Shown: positions 5,529-7,194 of the stretch, piece after piece
How positions within the stretch are numbered: position 1 is the first letter of the stretch
Layout of the letters: each line of letters opens with the position of its first letter
Assembly (NCBI GenBank): GCA_016296485.1
Contig: JAEDJF010000074.1
Span: 1 to 7,194, forward strand
Direction: 5' to 3'
Origin: Oscillospiraceae bacterium
GTDB lineage: Bacteria; Bacillota; Clostridia; Oscillospirales; Ruminococcaceae
DNA length: 7,194 nucleotides
Made by a program: the position numbers and the translations under genes
The notes under the pieces: model-generated
Databases searched by the model: none
What the model was told of the DNA's origin: nothing
The model's input: only the letters and a program-made list of their open reading frames with translations

Positions 5529-6439
5529 GTTTCTGTGGTTTTGTTTTTGGGGCTTTCGGAAATTTGCACTATTACAATTGCAATAAACATTAACGCGCAG
5601 CCGAAAAGCTCTTTTACGGTGGGTATTTGTTTAAGGAGCACAGCGCCGGCGATTACGGCGAAAACTGATTCAAGGCTCATTATAATTGAAGCAATGCTCG
5701 GTTCGGTCCATTTCTGACCGATGATTTGGAGCGTATAGCCGACGCCGCCGGAAAGGGCTCCGGCGTAAAGAATGGGAAGCCAGGCGTCGAGAATACTTGA
5801 AACGGAGGGCTTGTCCACAATAATCATCGCGACGAAAGATATGGCGCCCGCCACAAGAAACTGAAGGCAGGAAAGCTTTACGCCGTCCGTTTTCGGAGCG
5901 AAATTGTCAACGACCATAATATGTACGGAGTATCCGATAGCTCCGAGGAAAACGATGAAGTCGCCCCGGTTTATGGAAAAGCTCTCGTTCATACAAAGGA
6001 AATAGAGTCCCGCAATGGCAAGAAGGGAACAAAACCAGATAAGTTTCGGGGGTTTGCGCTTGAAAATAAGCCCAAGAAATGGAACGATTAGTACATATAA
6101 AACGGAGATGAATCCGGCTTTTCCAACGGTGGTTTGGGCAATTCCGTACTGCTGGACGGTGGTGGCAACAAAAACGGCAAGCCCGCAGAGAATTCCGCCT
6201 TTAATAAGAACTTTCCGTTCCTCGGAGGTCATTTTTTTATAGGTGCCGTTTTTCTTTTTTGCACCGTCAAAAATGAATACAGCCGGAAGAAGAACGATTC
6301 CCGCAATAATGCAGCGCATTCCGTTAAAAGTAATGGGCTGCACGTAATCCATTCCGGTGCTTTGCGCAACGAAGGCGCAGCCCCAAATGAGGGCAGTTAT
6401 CATAAGTAAAATATTTCCCAGCATTGTTTTATTCTTCAT
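5522..6439 (-). CDS. EamA/DMT-superfamily transporter
   Basis: A 305-residue inner-membrane protein of the drug/metabolite transporter superfamily, predicted to have 10 transmembrane helices as two EamA repeats (about 7-148 and 159-294). Helix 1 has the usual WGCAFVAQ (19-26). The second repeat ends with the typical EPSIASIIMSLESVFAVIAG (246-265) and a closing helix 277-294. A charged cytoplasmic loop rich in Lys lies at 58-80, and the C-terminal tail SESPKNKTTETE is hydrophilic. Members export or import amino acids, metabolites or drugs; the substrate cannot be inferred from sequence. ATG start with GAGG (6445-6448) 5 nt upstream; an in-frame Met6 is possible but has no site. I see no convincing -35/-10 pair upstream of it on the minus strand. 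It forms a two-gene operon with the deacylase. Confidence 0.93.
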   Translation of the reverse strand: MKNKTMLGNILLMITALIWGCAFVAQSTGMDYVQPITFNGMRCIIAGIVLLPAVFIFDGAKKKNGTYKKMTSEERKVLIKGGILCGLAVFVATTVQQYGIAQTTVGKAGFISVLYVLIVPFLGLIFKRKPPKLIWFCSLLAIAGLYFLCMNESFSINRGDFIVFLGAIGYSVHIMVVDNFAPKTDGVKLSCLQFLVAGAISFVAMIIVDKPSVSSILDAWLPILYAGALSGGVGYTLQIIGQKWTEPSIASIIMSLESVFAVIAGAVLLKQIPTVKELFGCALMFIAIVIVQISESPKNKTTETE

Positions 6440-6496
6440 AGGTACCTCAAATAAACATAGTATTTTTTTATTTTACTACAAAACGACAAAAAAAGA

Positions 6497-6524
6497 AAGA
6501 GTCTTTTTTATTGAAAAAGCTCTT
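6497..6524 (-). other. AT-rich hairpin with U tail on the minus strand, over the plsY promoter
   Basis: AAGAG plus CTTTTT (6497-6501 and 6503-6508) pairs with AAAAAG plus CTCTT (6514-6519 and 6520-6524) around loop TATTG, with T6502 bulged. On the minus strand the stem is followed by TCTTTTTTTG (down to 6487), which resembles a weak intrinsic terminator. It sits about 60 nt upstream of the transporter start and covers the plsY -35 box. It might limit transcription entering the transporter gene from upstream, or be chance in AT-rich DNA. Confidence 0.35.
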
Positions 6525-6539
6525 GATATGCTATATACT
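6511..6539 (+). promoter_or_regulatory. Sigma-A promoter of the plsY-family gene
   Basis: TTGAAA (6511-6516), a 17-nt spacer (6517-6533) and TATACT (6534-6539). The expected start near 6546 gives a leader of about 33 nt containing AAGGAGG (6564-6570). Confidence 0.72.
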
Positions 6540-6578
6540 TATTGTTAAGATTTCATATTTCCGAAGGAGGGGGAAACT

Positions 6579-7190
6579 TTGGAATATCTGATTGCCGCAA
6601 TAACCGGGTATCTTTTCGGCAGTGTGAATATGGCGTATATTATTTCAAAAAGCCGGGGAGTTAATATAAAAGCCGTCGGTTCACATAATGCGGGAGCGTC
6701 GAATGTTTTCATTTCAGTCGGAAAGGTTTTCGGAGTTGCGGTAGGAGCCTTTGATGTTCTTAAAGCGTTTTGCGCATCGCAGCTTATTGCGTTTCTTTTC
6801 CCGGAAACCTTTGAAGCTGCCGTTTTCGCCGGAGTAATGGCAATAGTGGGACATATCTTTCCTTTCTGGATGAAATTTTCCGGCGGCAAGGGACTCGCTC
6901 CGTTCATGGGAACGGTGCTCTTCGTCGATTGGCGGGTGTTTATTGCATTCGCGGTTATAATCGCGGCAATAACGCTGATAACCGACTACATAGCTGTCGG
7001 AACTCTTGCTGTGAGCCTTTTGATGCCGATATATGCTGCGGCGGCGAAATACGGAGTATTTTTAACCGTTATTTTTGCCTTGCTGTGCGCTCTGATATGG
7101 TTTAAGCATATTGACAACATAAAGCGCCTTCTTAAAGGCGAAGAAATAGGAATGTTCGGCAAAAATAAAAAGAAAGCCGTAAAGCAGTAA
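6579..7190 (+). CDS. PlsY-family glycerol-3-phosphate acyltransferase, atypical
   Basis: A 203-residue membrane protein of the PlsY (DUF205) family, which transfers an acyl group from acyl-phosphate to glycerol-3-phosphate to make lysophosphatidic acid. Hydrophobic segments lie at about 3-22, 50-73, 79-96, 116-136, 138-157 and 159-175, and the tail is basic (KNKKKAVKQ). Motif 1 is GSHNAGASNVFISVGK (34-49): Ser35 and the Asn residues are kept, but the usual Arg, as in NVLR-x-LG, is Ile45. D59 and K62 of the following helix are kept. Motif 2, GHIFPFWMKFSGGKGLA (91-107), with its phosphate loop, is intact. Motif 3, KHIDNIKRLLKGEE (176-189), retains His, Asn and Glu. TTG start 8 nt after AAGGAGG. 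The complete gene ends 4 nt before the window edge. It could be a divergent paralogue rather than the main PlsY, so I withhold the symbol. Confidence 0.88.
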   Translation: MEYLIAAITGYLFGSVNMAYIISKSRGVNIKAVGSHNAGASNVFISVGKVFGVAVGAFDVLKAFCASQLIAFLFPETFEAAVFAGVMAIVGHIFPFWMKFSGGKGLAPFMGTVLFVDWRVFIAFAVIIAAITLITDYIAVGTLAVSLLMPIYAAAAKYGVFLTVIFALLCALIWFKHIDNIKRLLKGEEIGMFGKNKKKAVKQ

Positions 7191-7194
7191 AAAA

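Overview
The window looks like a piece of chromosome from a low-to-mid GC Gram-positive anaerobe of the Clostridia, perhaps of the Ruminococcaceae/Oscillospiraceae type. The reasons are strong GGAGG ribosome binding sites, near-consensus TTGACA/TATAAT promoters, a trmK-nif3 pair as in Firmicutes, a bacterial RqcH, PlsY, a DUF1858 redox protein, and frequent TTG starts (5 of 9 protein genes). The genus assignment is inference. I see no insertion sequence, phage gene, CRISPR array, toxin-antitoxin pair or other cargo. This is housekeeping chromosome.

Layout. Positions 1-618, minus strand: a GNAT acetyltransferase gene with its own promoter, then an initiator tRNA-fMet with a separate promoter, then a hairpin at the window edge. 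Positions 619-741: divergent promoters whose -35 boxes lie 9 bp apart. Positions 742-1380, plus strand: endonuclease III (nth). Positions 1381-1488: two overlapping near-perfect sigma-A promoters. These drive a 68-residue DUF1858 protein and probably, through a hairpin at 1701-1740, the tight cluster trmK - nif3-like - rqcH (1762-5000). A bidirectional terminator (5006-5035) separates this from a convergent minus-strand pair: an EamA-type transporter (upstream, 5522-6439) and a YbaK/EbsC-type tRNA deacylase (5039-5515), whose ribosome binding site overlaps the transporter's stop codon. Last comes a plus-strand plsY-family gene (6579-7190) with its own promoter.

Function. Several genes concern tRNA or translation quality: initiator tRNA, TrmK (m1A22 methylation), RqcH (C-terminal tailing of stalled nascent chains with tRNA-Ala) and YbaK (hydrolysis of mischarged tRNA). 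Nth repairs oxidised DNA bases and PlsY starts phospholipid synthesis.

I did not find a convincing new system. The observations most worth a second look are the loss of the motif-1 arginine in the PlsY homologue, two adjacent U-U mismatches in the T stem of the initiator tRNA, the tandem promoters 16 bp apart ahead of DUF1858, and motif changes in the Nif3-like protein and RqcH.
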